64,000 nucleotides of DNA from assembly GCA_036417435.1 (NCBI GenBank), contig JAZAQT010000027.1:434001-498000 (forward strand), in the 5' to 3' direction. Under the pieces are notes generated by a model, which was given only the letters and a program-made list of their open reading frames with translations, searched no databases and was not told the origin of the DNA. The translations under genes were made by a program, and so were the position numbers. Shown one piece after another: positions 1 to 12,519 of the stretch. The DNA is from Inia geoffrensis (taxonomy: Eukaryota; Chordata; Mammalia; Artiodactyla; Iniidae). How positions within the stretch are numbered: the first letter of the stretch is position 1; every line of letters starts with the position of its first letter.

Positions 1-1266
1 CGTGTGAGGGCACGAGTTAGTGTTGGTGTCCAGGTTAAGATTAGGGCACAGGTGAGGGTAAGGCTTCAGGTGAGTGTCAGGGTTAGGATTCGTGTTAGGG
101 TTAGGTTTAAGGAATGCAGAGGGATTAGGGTACAGCTTAGGGTACGACAGTGCTTAAGGGTTAGCATTCGTGTGAGGGTAAGGGTTATTGTTAGTGTCCT
201 GGTTAAGATTAGGGCACGGGTGACGTTAAGGCCTCAGTTGAGGGTCAGGGTTAGTATTCGGGTTAGGGTTAGGGTTAGGGAATGGGGAGGGATTAGGGTA
301 CAGTTTAGGGTACGACAACGATTAAGGGTTGGCGTACGTGTGAGGGCACGAGTAAGTGTTGGGGTCCTGGTTAAGATTAGGGCACGGGTGAGGGTAAGGT
401 TTCGGGTGAGGGTCAGGGATAGAATTCGGGTTAGGGTTAGGTTTAGGGAATGGGGAGATATTAGGGCACAGTTTAGGGTACCACAGCGCTTAAGGTTTAG
501 CGTACGTGTGAGGTCACTAGTTAGTGTTAGTGTACTGCTTACGATTAGGGCACGGGTGAGGGTAAGGCCTCGGAAGAGGGTCACGTTAAGGGTTAGGGTT
601 AGGGTTAGGGTTAGGGAATGGGGATTGATTAGGGTACAGGTTAGGGTACGGCAATGGCTTAGGGTTGGCGTACGTTAGAGGGCATGGGTTAGTGTTGATG
701 TACTGGTTAAAATTAGGACAGGGGTGAGGTTTTAGTTTCGGGTGAGTGTCATGGTTAGGTTTCAGGTTAGGGCTAGGGTTAGAGAATGGAGAAGGATTAG
801 GGTACAGGTTAGGGTACCGCTGCGGTTTAGTGTTAGCGTACGTGTGAGGGCACGAGTTAGTCTTGGTGTCCTGGTTAAGATTAGGGCACGGGTGAGGGTA
901 AGGCTTCTGGTGAGGGCCAGGGTTAGGATTCGGGTTAGGGTTCGGGTTAGGGAATGGAGAGGGATTAGGGTACAGGTTAGGGTACGACAATGCTAAGGGT
1001 TAGCGTAAGTGTGAGGGCACAAGTCAGTGTTGGTGTACTGGTTAAGACAAGGGCACCGATGAGGGTAAGGCCTCGGAAAAGGGTCACGTTCAGGGTTTCG
1101 CTTAGGGTTAGTGTTAAGGAATGGGGAGGGATTAGGGTAGAGGATAGGGTAAGAAAATGATGAAGGGTTTACGTACGTTTGAGGGCATGCGTTAGTGTTT
1201 GTGTACTGGTTAAGATTAGGGCATTGGTTAGGTTAGGGCATCGGACGTGGGTCAGGTTTAGGGATG
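1..1266 (+). repeat. Partial HOR at left edge: (A) B C D E F G H
   Basis: The window opens inside A at its 14th hexamer. A ends at 91, and B-H follow in order to 1,266. One base is missing in G (TGCTAAGGG near 992). H is atypical (GTAGAGGATAGGG, AAAATGATGAAGGG), a form shared with the units ending at 4,121 and 6,976. Confidence 0.9.
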
Positions 1267-1710
1267 GGGTTAGGGTTAGGGTTAAGGAATGGGGAGGGAT
1301 TAGGGTATAATTTAGGGTACGACAACGCTTAAGGTTTAGCGTACGTGTGAGGGCACGAGTTAGTGTTGTTGTCCTGGTTAAGATTAGGACACGGGTGAGG
1401 GTAAGGCTTCGGGTGAGGGTCAGGGTTAGGATTCGGGTTAGGGTTAGGGTTAAGGAATGCAGAGGGATTAGGGTACAGCTTAGGGTACGACAGTGCTTAA
1501 GGGTTAGCATTCGTGTGAGGGCAAGGGTTAGTGTTAGTGTCCTGGTTAAGATTAGGGCACGGGTGAGGGTAAGATTTCAGGTGAGGGTCAGGGTTAGGAT
1601 TCGGGTTAGAGTTAGGGTTAGGGAATGGGGAGGGATTAGGGTACAGTTTAGGGTACGACAACGATTAAGGGTTAGCGTACGTGTGAGGGCACGAGTTAGT
1701 GTTGGTGTCC
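1..1710 (+). repeat. Segmental duplication, copy of 2,856-4,565 (offset 2,855 bp)
   Basis: Matches 2,856-4,565 with only scattered substitutions, sharing the single-base loss in G and the unusual H. The match ends near 1,711, where GTCCATGTTAAG faces GTCCTGGTTAAG and the monomer types go out of phase. The left end is cut by the window. Confidence 0.88.
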
Positions 1711-2778
1711 ATGTTAAGATTAGGGTACGGGTGAGGGTAAGGCTTCGGGTGAGGGTCAGGGTTAGGATTCGTGTCAGGGTTAGGGTTAAAGAATGCAGAG
1801 GGATTAGGGTAGAGCTTAGAGTACGACAGTGCTTAAGGGTTAGCGTTCATGTGAGGGCAGGTGTTAGTGTTAGTGTCCTGGTTAAGATTAGGGCACGGGT
1901 GAGGGTAAGGCTTCAGGTGAGGGTCAGGGTTAGGATTCGGGTTAGGGTTAGGGTTAGGGAATGGGGAGGGTTTAGGGTACAGTTTAGGGTATGACAACGA
2001 TTAAGGGTTAGCGTACGTGTGAGGGCACGAGTTAGTGTTCGTGTCCAGGTTAAGTTTAGGGCACGGGTGAGGGTAAGGTTTCGGGTGAGGGTCAGGGATA
2101 AAATTCGGGTTAGGGTTAGGGTTAGGGAATGGGGAGATATTAGGGCACAGCTTAGGGTACCACAACGCTTAAGGTTTAGCGTACGTGTGAGGTCACTAGT
2201 TAGTGTTAGTGTACTGCTTATGACTAGGGCACGGGTGAGGGTAAGGCCTCGGAAGAGGGTCACGTTAAGGGTTAGGGTTAGGGTTAGGTTTAGGGAATGG
2301 GGATTGATTAGGGTACAGGTTAGGGTACGGCAATGGCTTAGGGTTAGCGTACGTTAGAGGGCATGGGTTAGTGTTGATGTACTGGTTAAAATTAGGACAG
2401 GGGTGAGGTTTTAGTTTCGGGTGAGTGTCATGGTTAGGTTTCAGGTTAGGGTTAGGGTTAGGGAATGGAGAGGGATTAGGGTACAGGTTAGGGTACGACA
2501 ATGCTTAAGGGTTAGTGTAAGTGTGAGGGCACAAGTTAGTGTTGGTGTACTGGTTAAGACAACGGCACCGATGAGTGTAAGGCCTCGGAAAAGGGTCACG
2601 TTCAGTGTTTCGCTTAGGGTTAGGGTTTCGGAATGGGGAGGGATTAGGGTACAGGATAGGGTACGACAATGCTTAAGGGTTAAGGTACGTTTTTGGGCAT
2701 GAGTTAGTGTTTGTGTACTGGTTAAGATAAGGGCATTGGTTAGGGTAGGGCATCGGAAGTGGGTCAGGTTTAATGATG
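1267..2778 (+). repeat. 9-monomer unit (1,512 bp): A B C B C D E F/G H
   Basis: Exactly 9 x 168. It carries an extra B-C pair: the second B begins near 1,770 with AAAGAATGCAGAGGG. After E, an F-type head runs straight into a G-type body near 2,490, so the CCGCTGCGG segment of F is absent. Confidence 0.9.
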
Positions 2779-4121
2779 GGGTTAGGGTTAGGGTTAAGGA
2801 ATGGGGAGGGATTAGGGTACAATTTAGGGTACCACAACTCTTAAGGTTTAGCGTACGTGTGAGGGCACGAGTTAGTGTTGGTGTCCAGGTTAAGATTAGG
2901 GCACAGGTGAGGGTAAGGCTTCAGGTGAGTGTCAGGGTTAGGATTCGTGTTAGGGTTAGGTTTAAGGAATGCAGAGGGATTAGGGTACAGCTTAGGGTAC
3001 GACAGTGCTTAAGGGTTAGCATTCGTGTGAGGGTAAGGGTTATTGTTAGTGTCCTGGTTAAGATTAGGGCACGGGTGACGTTAAGGTCTCAGGTGAGGGT
3101 CAGGGTTAGTATTCGGGTTAGGGTTAGGGTTAGGGAATGGGGAGGGATTAGGGTACAGTTTAGGGTACGACAACGATTAAGGGTTGGCGTACGTGTGAGG
3201 GCACGAGTAAGTGTTGGGGTCCTGGTTAAGATTAGGGCACGGGTGAGGGTAAGGTTTCGGGTGAGGGTCAGGGATAGAATTCGGGTTAGGGTTAGGTTTA
3301 GGGAATGGGGAGATATTAGGGCACAGTTTAGGGTATCACAGCGCTTAAGGTTTAGCGTACGTGTGAGGTCACTAGTTAGTGTTAGTGTACTGCTTACGAT
3401 TAGGGCACGGGTGAGGGTAAGGCCTCGGAAGAGGGTCACGTTAAGGGTTAGGGTTAGGGTTAGGTTTAGGGAATGGGGATTGATTAGGGTACAGGTTAGG
3501 GTACGGCAATGGCTTAGGGTTGGCGTACGTTAGAGGGCATGGGTTAGTGTTGATGTACTGGTTAAAATTAGGACAGGGGTGAGGTTTTAGTTTCGGGTGA
3601 GTGTCATGGTTAGGTTTCAGGTTAGGGTTAGGGTTAGAGAATGGAGAAGGATTAGGGTACAGGTTAGGGTACCGCTGCGGTTTAGTGTTAGCGTACGTGT
3701 GAGGGCACGAGTTAGTCTTGGTGTCCTGGTTAAGATTAGGGCACGGGTGAGGGTAAGGCTTCTGGTGAGGGCCAGGGTTAGGATTCGGGTTAGGGTTCGG
3801 GTTAGGGAATGGAGAGGGATTAGGGTACAGGTTAGGGTACGACAATGCTAAGGGTTAGCGTAAGTGTGAGGGCACAAGTCAGTGTTGGTGTACTGGTTAA
3901 GACAAGGGCACCGATGAGGGTAAGGCCTCGGAAAAGGGTCACGTTCAGGGTTTCGCTTAGGGTTAGTGTTAAGGAATGGGGAGGGATTAGGGTAGAGGAT
4001 AGGGTACGAAAATGATGAAGGGTTTACGTACGTTTGAGGGCATGCGTTAGTGTTTGTGTACTGGTTAAGATTAGGGCATTGGTTAGGTTATGGCATCGGA
4101 CGTGGGTCAGGTTTAGGGATG
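2779..4121 (+). repeat. 8-monomer unit (1,343 bp), canonical A-H
   Basis: Canonical order with one base lost in G (TGCTAAGGG near 3,847), the same loss as in the left-edge unit 2,855 bp upstream. H has the GTAGAGGATAGGG form. Confidence 0.93.
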
Positions 4122-6564
4122 GGGTTAGGGTTAGGGTTAAGGAATGGGGAGGGATTAGGGTATAATTTAGGGTACGACAACGCTTAAGGTTTAGCGTACG
4201 TGTGAGGGCACGAGTTAGTGTTGTTGTCCTGGTTAAGATTAGGACACGGGTGAGGGTAAGGCTTCGGGTGAGGGTCAGGGTTAGGATTCGGGTTAGGGTT
4301 AGGGTTAAGGAATGCAGAGGGATTAGGGTACAGCTTAGGGTACGACAGTGCTTAAGGGTTAGCATTCGTGTGAGGGCAAGGGTTAGTGTTAGTGTCCTGG
4401 TTAAGATTAGGGCACGGGTGAGGGTAAGATTTCAGGTGAGGGTCAGGGTTAGGATTCGGGTTAGAGTTAGGGTTAGGGAATGGGGAGGGATTAGGGTACA
4501 GTTTAGGGTACGACAACGATTAAGGGTTAGCGTACGTGTGAGGGCACGAGTTAGTGTTGGTGTCCTGGTTAAGATTAGGGCACGGGTGAGGGTAAGGTTT
4601 CGGGTGAGGGTCAGGGATAGAATTCGGGTTAGGGTTAGGGTTAGGGAATGGGGAGTTATTAGGGCAAAGTTTAGGGTACCACAACGCTTAAGGTTTAGCA
4701 TACGTGTGAGGTCAATAGTTAGTGTTAGTGTACTACTTACGATTAGGGCACGGGTGAGGGTAAGGCCTCGGAAGAGGGTCACGTTAAGGGTTAGGGTTAG
4801 GGTTAGGGTTAGGGAATATGGATTGATTAGGGTAGGGGTTAGGGTACGGCAATGGCTTAGGGTTAGCATACGTTAGAGGGCATGGGTTATTGTTGATGTA
4901 CTGGTTAAAATTAGGACACGGGTGAGGGTAAAGTTTCCGGTGAGTGTCATGGTTAGGTTTCAGGTTAGGGTTAGGGTTAGGGAATGGAGAGGGATTAGAG
5001 TACAGGTTAGGGTACGACAATGCTTAAGGGTTAGCGTAAGTGTGAGGGCACGAGTTAGTGTTGGTGTACTGGTTAAGACAAAGTCACCTATGAGGGTAAG
5101 GCCTCGGAAAAGGGTCACGTTCAGGGTTTCGCTTAGGGTTAGGGTTAGGGAATGGGGAGGGATTAGGGTACAGGTTAGGGTACAACAATGCTAAAGGGTT
5201 AACGTACGTTTGAGGGCACGAGGTAGTGTTTGTGTACTGGTTAAGATTAGGGCATTGGTTAGGGTAGGGCATCGGACGTGGGTCAGGTTTAGGGATGGGG
5301 TTAGGGTTAGGGTTAAGGAATGGGGAGGGATTAGGGTATAGTTTAGGGTACGACAACGATTAAGGGTTAGCGTACGTGTGAGGGCACGAGTTAGTGTTAG
5401 TGTACTGCTTACGACTAGGGCACGGGTGAGGGTAAGGCCTCGGAAGAGGGTCACGTTAAGGGTTAGGGTTTGGGTTAGGGTTAGGGAATGGGGATGGATT
5501 AGGGTACAGGTTAGTGTACGGCAATGGCTTAGGATTAGCATACGTTAGAGGGCATGGGTTAGTGTTGATGTACTGGTTAAAATTAGGACAGGGGTGAGGG
5601 TAAAGTTTCGGGTGAGTGTCATGGTTAGGTTTCACGTTAGGGTTAGGGTTAGGGAATGGAGAGGGATTAGGGTACAGGTTAGGGTACCGCTGCGGTTTAG
5701 TGTTAGCGTACGTTTGAGGGCACGAGTTAGTCTTGGTGTCCTGGTTATGATTAGGGCACGGGTGAGGGTAAGGCTTCGGGTGAGGGTCAGGGTTAGGATT
5801 CGGGTTAGGGTTAGGGTTAGGGAATGGAGAGGGATTAGGGTACAGGTTAGGGTACGACAATGCTTAAGGGTTAGCGTAAGTGTGAGGGCACAAGTTAGTG
5901 TTGGTGTACTGTGTAAGACAAGGACACCGATGAGGGAAAGGCCTCGGAAAAGGGTCACGTTCAGGGTTTCGCTTAGTGTTAGGGTTTCGGAATGGGGAGG
6001 GATTAGGGTACAGTTTAGGGTACGACAATGCTTAAGGGTTAACGTACGTGTGAGGGCATGAGTTAGTGTTGGTGTCCTGGTTAAGATTAGGGCACGGGTG
6101 AGGTTAAGGCTTCAGGTGAGGGTCAGGGTTAGGATTCGGGTTAGGGTTAGGGTTAGGGAATGGGGAGATATTAGGGCACAGTTTAGGGTACCACAACGCT
6201 TAATGTTTAGCGTACATGTGAGGTCACTAGTTAGTGTTAGTGTACTGCTTACGATTAGGGCACGGGTGAGGGTAAGGCCTCGGAAGAGGGTCACGTTAAG
6301 GGTTAGGGTTTGGGTTAGGGTTAGGGAATGGTTATTGATTAGGGTACAGGTTAGTGTACGGCAATGGCTTAGGGTTAGCATACGTTAGAGGGCATGGGTT
6401 AGTGTTGATGTACTGGTTAAAATTAGGACAGGGGTGAGGGTAAAGTTTCGGGTGAGTGTCATGGTTAGGTTTCAGGTTAGGGTTAGGGTTAGGGAATGGA
6501 GAGGGATTAGGGTACAGGTTAGGGTACCGCTGCGGTTTAGTGTTTGCGTACATGTGAGGGCACG
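3710..6564 (+). repeat. 2,855-bp tandem duplication, left copy
   Basis: Abuts the right copy at 6,565-9,419. The junction is bracketed inside monomer F near 6,552-6,565, where the GTACATGTGAGGGCACGAG context switches source. I saw no difference between the copies in the stretches compared, which implies a very recent event. Confidence 0.87.
4122..5297 (+). repeat. 7-monomer unit (1,176 bp): A B C D E F/G H
   Basis: Exactly 7 x 168. F and G are fused near 5,000 (F head, GACAATG body of G). G reads AAGACAAAGTCACCTATGAG. The E head is followed by GGGAATATGGATTG. Confidence 0.92.
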
Positions 6565-6976
6565 AGTTAGTCTTGGTGTCCTGGTTAAGATTAGGGCACG
6601 GGTGAGGGTAAGGCTTCTGGTGAGGGCCAGGGTTAGGATTCGGGTTAGGGTTCGGGTTAGGGAATGGAGAGGGATTAGGGTACAGGTTAGGGTACGACAA
6701 TGCTAAGGGTTAGCGTAAGTGTGAGGGCACAAGTCAGTGTTGGTGTACTGGTTAAGACAAGGGCACCGATGAGGGTAAGGCCTCGGAAAAGGGTCACGTT
6801 CAGGGTTTCGCTTAGGGTTAGTGTTAAGGAATGGGGAGGGATTAGGGTAGAGGATAGGGTACGAAAATGATGAAGGGTTTACGTACGTTTGAGGGCATGC
6901 GTTAGTGTTTGTGTACTGGTTAAGATTAGGGCATTGGTTAGGTTATGGCATCGGACGTGGGTCAGGTTTAGGGATG
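5298..6976 (+). repeat. 10-monomer unit (1,679 bp): A/C/D E F G H/B D E F G H
   Basis: The first monomer is a three-part chimera: A head, C middle (CAACGATTAAGGG near 5,355), D tail (TACTGCTTACGACTAGGG near 5,402). A second chimera near 5,985-6,140 joins an H body to a B tail (CTTCAGGTGAGGG), and a second D E F G H run follows. The second G has the single-base loss TGCTAAGGG near 6,702. Confidence 0.88.
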
Positions 6977-9419
6977 GGGTTAGGGTTAGGGTTAAGGAAT
7001 GGGGAGGGATTAGGGTATAATTTAGGGTACGACAACGCTTAAGGTTTAGCGTACGTGTGAGGGCACGAGTTAGTGTTGTTGTCCTGGTTAAGATTAGGAC
7101 ACGGGTGAGGGTAAGGCTTCGGGTGAGGGTCAGGGTTAGGATTCGGGTTAGGGTTAGGGTTAAGGAATGCAGAGGGATTAGGGTACAGCTTAGGGTACGA
7201 CAGTGCTTAAGGGTTAGCATTCGTGTGAGGGCAAGGGTTAGTGTTAGTGTCCTGGTTAAGATTAGGGCACGGGTGAGGGTAAGATTTCAGGTGAGGGTCA
7301 GGGTTAGGATTCGGGTTAGAGTTAGGGTTAGGGAATGGGGAGGGATTAGGGTACAGTTTAGGGTACGACAACGATTAAGGGTTAGCGTACGTGTGAGGGC
7401 ACGAGTTAGTGTTGGTGTCCTGGTTAAGATTAGGGCACGGGTGAGGGTAAGGTTTCGGGTGAGGGTCAGGGATAGAATTCGGGTTAGGGTTAGGGTTAGG
7501 GAATGGGGAGTTATTAGGGCAAAGTTTAGGGTACCACAACGCTTAAGGTTTAGCATACGTGTGAGGTCAATAGTTAGTGTTAGTGTACTACTTACGATTA
7601 GGGCACGGGTGAGGGTAAGGCCTCGGAAGAGGGTCACGTTAAGGGTTAGGGTTAGGGTTAGGGTTAGGGAATATGGATTGATTAGGGTAGGGGTTAGGGT
7701 ACGGCAATGGCTTAGGGTTAGCATACGTTAGAGGGCATGGGTTATTGTTGATGTACTGGTTAAAATTAGGACACGGGTGAGGGTAAAGTTTCCGGTGAGT
7801 GTCATGGTTAGGTTTCAGGTTAGGGTTAGGGTTAGGGAATGGAGAGGGATTAGAGTACAGGTTAGGGTACGACAATGCTTAAGGGTTAGCGTAAGTGTGA
7901 GGGCACGAGTTAGTGTTGGTGTACTGGTTAAGACAAAGTCACCTATGAGGGTAAGGCCTCGGAAAAGGGTCACGTTCAGGGTTTCGCTTAGGGTTAGGGT
8001 TAGGGAATGGGGAGGGATTAGGGTACAGGTTAGGGTACAACAATGCTAAAGGGTTAACGTACGTTTGAGGGCACGAGGTAGTGTTTGTGTACTGGTTAAG
8101 ATTAGGGCATTGGTTAGGGTAGGGCATCGGACGTGGGTCAGGTTTAGGGATGGGGTTAGGGTTAGGGTTAAGGAATGGGGAGGGATTAGGGTATAGTTTA
8201 GGGTACGACAACGATTAAGGGTTAGCGTACGTGTGAGGGCACGAGTTAGTGTTAGTGTACTGCTTACGACTAGGGCACGGGTGAGGGTAAGGCCTCGGAA
8301 GAGGGTCACGTTAAGGGTTAGGGTTTGGGTTAGGGTTAGGGAATGGGGATGGATTAGGGTACAGGTTAGTGTACGGCAATGGCTTAGGATTAGCATACGT
8401 TAGAGGGCATGGGTTAGTGTTGATGTACTGGTTAAAATTAGGACAGGGGTGAGGGTAAAGTTTCGGGTGAGTGTCATGGTTAGGTTTCACGTTAGGGTTA
8501 GGGTTAGGGAATGGAGAGGGATTAGGGTACAGGTTAGGGTACCGCTGCGGTTTAGTGTTAGCGTACGTTTGAGGGCACGAGTTAGTCTTGGTGTCCTGGT
8601 TATGATTAGGGCACGGGTGAGGGTAAGGCTTCGGGTGAGGGTCAGGGTTAGGATTCGGGTTAGGGTTAGGGTTAGGGAATGGAGAGGGATTAGGGTACAG
8701 GTTAGGGTACGACAATGCTTAAGGGTTAGCGTAAGTGTGAGGGCACAAGTTAGTGTTGGTGTACTGTGTAAGACAAGGACACCGATGAGGGAAAGGCCTC
8801 GGAAAAGGGTCACGTTCAGGGTTTCGCTTAGTGTTAGGGTTTCGGAATGGGGAGGGATTAGGGTACAGTTTAGGGTACGACAATGCTTAAGGGTTAACGT
8901 ACGTGTGAGGGCATGAGTTAGTGTTGGTGTCCTGGTTAAGATTAGGGCACGGGTGAGGTTAAGGCTTCAGGTGAGGGTCAGGGTTAGGATTCGGGTTAGG
9001 GTTAGGGTTAGGGAATGGGGAGATATTAGGGCACAGTTTAGGGTACCACAACGCTTAATGTTTAGCGTACATGTGAGGTCACTAGTTAGTGTTAGTGTAC
9101 TGCTTACGATTAGGGCACGGGTGAGGGTAAGGCCTCGGAAGAGGGTCACGTTAAGGGTTAGGGTTTGGGTTAGGGTTAGGGAATGGTTATTGATTAGGGT
9201 ACAGGTTAGTGTACGGCAATGGCTTAGGGTTAGCATACGTTAGAGGGCATGGGTTAGTGTTGATGTACTGGTTAAAATTAGGACAGGGGTGAGGGTAAAG
9301 TTTCGGGTGAGTGTCATGGTTAGGTTTCAGGTTAGGGTTAGGGTTAGGGAATGGAGAGGGATTAGGGTACAGGTTAGGGTACCGCTGCGGTTTAGTGTTT
9401 GCGTACATGTGAGGGCACA
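6565..9419 (+). repeat. 2,855-bp tandem duplication, right copy
   Basis: Right copy of 3,710-6,564. The match ends at about 9,419, where GGGCACAAGTTAG replaces GGGCACGAGTTAG and the following G diverges. Confidence 0.87.
6977..8152 (+). repeat. 7-monomer unit (1,176 bp): A B C D E F/G H
   Basis: Copy of the unit at 4,122-5,297, displaced by 2,855 bp. I saw no difference in the parts compared. Confidence 0.92.
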
Positions 9420-9832
9420 AGTTAGTCTTGGTGTCCTGGTTAAGATTAGGTCACAGGTGAGGTTAAGGCTTCGGGTGAGGGTCAGGGTTAGGATTCGGGT
9501 TAGGGTTAGGGTTCGGGAAAGGAGAGGGATTAGGGTACAGGTTAGGGTACGACAATGCTTAAGGGTTAGCGTAAGTGTGAGGGCATGAGTTAGTGTTGGT
9601 GTACTGGTTAAGACAAGGGCACCGATGAGGGTAAGGCCTCAGAAAAGGGTCACGTTCAGGCTTTCGCTTAAGGTTAGGGTTTCGGAATGGGGAGGGATTA
9701 GGGTACAGGATAGGGTACGACAATGCTTAAGGGTTAACGTACGTTTTTGGGCATGAGTTAGTGTTTGTGTACTGGTTAAGATTAGGGCATTGGTTAGGGT
9801 AGGGCATCGGAAGTGGGTCAGGTTTAGGGATG
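8153..9832 (+). repeat. 10-monomer unit (1,680 bp): A/C/D E F G H/B D E F G H
   Basis: Same chimeric layout as 5,298-6,976. The two match until about 9,419 and then diverge: the last G here keeps the full TGCTTAAGGG, and its H lacks the GTAGAGGATAGGG form. Confidence 0.88.
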
Positions 9833-11175
9833 GGGTTAGGGTTAGGGTTAAGGAATGGGAAGGGATTAGGGTACAATTTAGGGTACGACAACGCTTAAGG
9901 TTTAGCGTACGTGTGAGGGCATGAGTTAGTGTTGGTGTCCTGGTTAAGATTAGGGCACGGGTGAGGGTAAGGCTTCGGGTGAGGGTCAGGGTTAGGATTC
10001 GTGTTAGGGTTAAGGTTAAGGAATGCAGAGGGATTATGGTACAGCTTAGGGTACGACAGTGCTTAAGGGTTAGCGTTCGTGTGAGGGCAAGGGTTAGTGT
10101 TAGTGTCCTGGTTAAGATTAGGGCACGGGTGAGGCTAAGGATTCAGGTGAGGGTCAGGGTTAGTATTCGTGTTAGGGTTAGGGTTAGGGAATGGGGAGGG
10201 ATTAGGGTACAGTTTAGGGGACGACAACGATTAAGGGTGGCGTACGTGTGAGGGCACGAGTTAGTGTTGGTGTCCTGGTTAAGATTAGGGCACGGGTGAG
10301 GTTAAGGTTTCGGGTGATGGTCAGGGATAAAATTCGGGTTAGGGTTAGGGTTAGGGAATGGGGAGATATTAGGGCACAGTTTAGGGTACCACAACGCTTA
10401 AGGTTTAGCATACGTGTGAGGTCACTAGTTAGTGTTAGTGTACTGCTTACGATTAGGGCACGGGTGAGGGTAAGGATTCGGAAGAGGGTCACGTTAATGG
10501 TTAGGGTTAGGGTTAGGGTTAGGGAATGGGGATTGACTAGGGTACAGGTTAGGGTACGGCAATGGCTTAGGGTTAGCGTACGTTAGAGGGCATGGGTTAG
10601 TGTTGATGTACTGGTTAAAATTAGGACAGGGGTGAGGGTAAAGTTTCGGGTGAGGGTCATGGTTAGGTTTCAGGTTAGGGTTAGGGTTAGAGAATGGAGA
10701 GGGATTAGGGTACAGGTTAGTATACCGCTGCGGTTTAGTTTTAGCGTACGTGTGAGGGCACGAGTTAGTCTTGGTGTCCTGGTTAAGATTAGGGCACGGG
10801 TGAGGGTAAGGCTTCGGGAGAGGGTCAGGGTTAGGATTCGGGTTAGGGTTCGGGTTAGGGAATGGAAAGGGATTAGGGTACAGGTTAGGGTACAACAATG
10901 CTTTAGGGTTAGCGTAAGTGTGAGGGCACGAGTTAGTGTTGGTGTACTGGTTAAGACAAGGGCACCGATGAGGGTAAGGCCTCGGAAAAGGGTCACGTTC
11001 AGGGTTTCACTTAGGGTTAAGGTTAGGGAATGGGGAGGGATTAGGGTAGAGGATTGGGTACGACAATGCTTAAGGGTTAAAGTACGTTTGAGGGCATGAG
11101 TTAGTGTTTGTGTACTGGTTAAAATTAGGGCATTGGTTAGGGTAGGGCATCGGACGTGGGTCAGGTTTAGGGATG
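9833..11175 (+). repeat. 8-monomer unit (1,343 bp), canonical A-H
   Basis: Canonical order. One base is lost in C (TTAAGGGTGGCGTACG near 10,236). C also reads AGGGGACGACAACG. The D-type copy of GATAGAATTC is AAAATTC here, so the EcoRI site is absent. Confidence 0.92.
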
Positions 11176-12519
11176 CGGTTAGGGTTAGGGTTAAGGAATG
11201 GGGAGGGATTAGGGTACAATTTAGGGTACGACAACGCTTAAGGTTTAGCGTACGTGTGAGGGCACGAGTTAGTGTTGGTGTCCTGGTTAAGATTAGGGCA
11301 CGGGTGAGGGTAAGGATTCGGGTGATGGTCAGGGTTAGGATTCGTGTTAGGGTTAGGGTTAAGGAATGCAGAGGAATTAGGGTACAGCTTAGGGTACGAC
11401 AGTGCTTAAAGGTTAGCGTTCGTGTGAGGGCAAGGGTTAGTGTTAGTGTCCTGGTTAAGATTAGGGCACGGGTGAGGGTAAGGTTTCAGGTGAGGGTTAG
11501 GGTTAGGATTCGGGTTAGGGTTAGGGTTAGGGAATGGGGAAGGATTAGGGTACAGTTTAGGGTACGACAACGATTAAGGGTTACCGTACATGTGAGTGCA
11601 CGTGTTAGTGTTGGTGTCCTGGTTAAGATTAGGGCACGGGTGAGGGTAAGGTTTCGGTTGAGGGTCAGGGATAGAATTCGGGTTAGGGTTAGGGTTAGGG
11701 AATGGGGAGATATTAGGGCACAGTTTAGGGTACCACAACGCTTAAGGTTTAGCGTACGTGTGAGGTCACTAGTTAGTGTTAGTGTACTGCTTGCGATTAG
11801 GGCACGGGTGAGGGTAAGGCCTCGGAAGAGGGTCACGTTAAGGGTTAGGGTTAGGGTTAGGGTTAGGGAATGGGGATTGATTAGGGTACAGGTTAGTGTA
11901 CGGCAATGGCTTAGGGTTGGCGTACGTTAGAGGGAATGGGTTAGTGTTGATGTACTGGTTAAAATTAGGACACGGGTGAGGGTAAAGTTTCGGGTGAGTG
12001 TCATGGTTAGGTTTCAGGTTAGGGTTAGGGTTAGGGAATGGAGAGGGATTAGGGTACAGGTTAGGGTACCGCTGCGGTTTAGTGTTAGCGTACGTTTGAG
12101 GGCACGAGTTAGTCTTGGTGTCCTGGTTAAGATTAGGGCACGGGTGAGGGTAAGGCTTCGGGTGAGGGTCAGGGTTAGGATTCGGGTTAGGGTTAGGGTT
12201 AAGGAATGGAGAGGGATTAGGGTACAGGTTAGGGTACGACAATGCTTAAGAGTTAGCGTAAGTGTGAGGGCACGAGTTAGTGTTGGTGTACTGGTTAAGA
12301 CAAAGGCACCGATGAGGGTAAGGCCTAGGAAAAGGGTCACGTTCAGGGTTTCGCTTAGGGTTAGGGTTAGGGAATGGGGAGGGATTAGGGTACAGGATAG
12401 GGTACGACAACGCTTAAGGGTTAGCGTACGTTTGAGGGCATGAGTTAGTGGTTGTGTACTGGTTAAGATTAGGGCATTGGTTAGGGTAGGGCATCGGAAG
12501 TGGGTCAGGTTTAGGGTTG
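11176..12519 (+). repeat. 8-monomer unit (1,344 bp), canonical A-H
   Basis: Full-length unit. B reads GCAGAGGAATTAGGG. C reads TTACCGTACATGTGAGTGCACG. H ends GGGTTGGGGTTAGGG rather than GGGATGGGG. Confidence 0.94.

Noticed and set aside
11838..12242. 134-codon Asn-Pro/Tyr-Pro-Asn open frame on the - strand
   Set aside because: The CCCTAA repeat in another frame encodes Asn-Pro. Its resemblance to NP-repeat surface proteins is compositional only.
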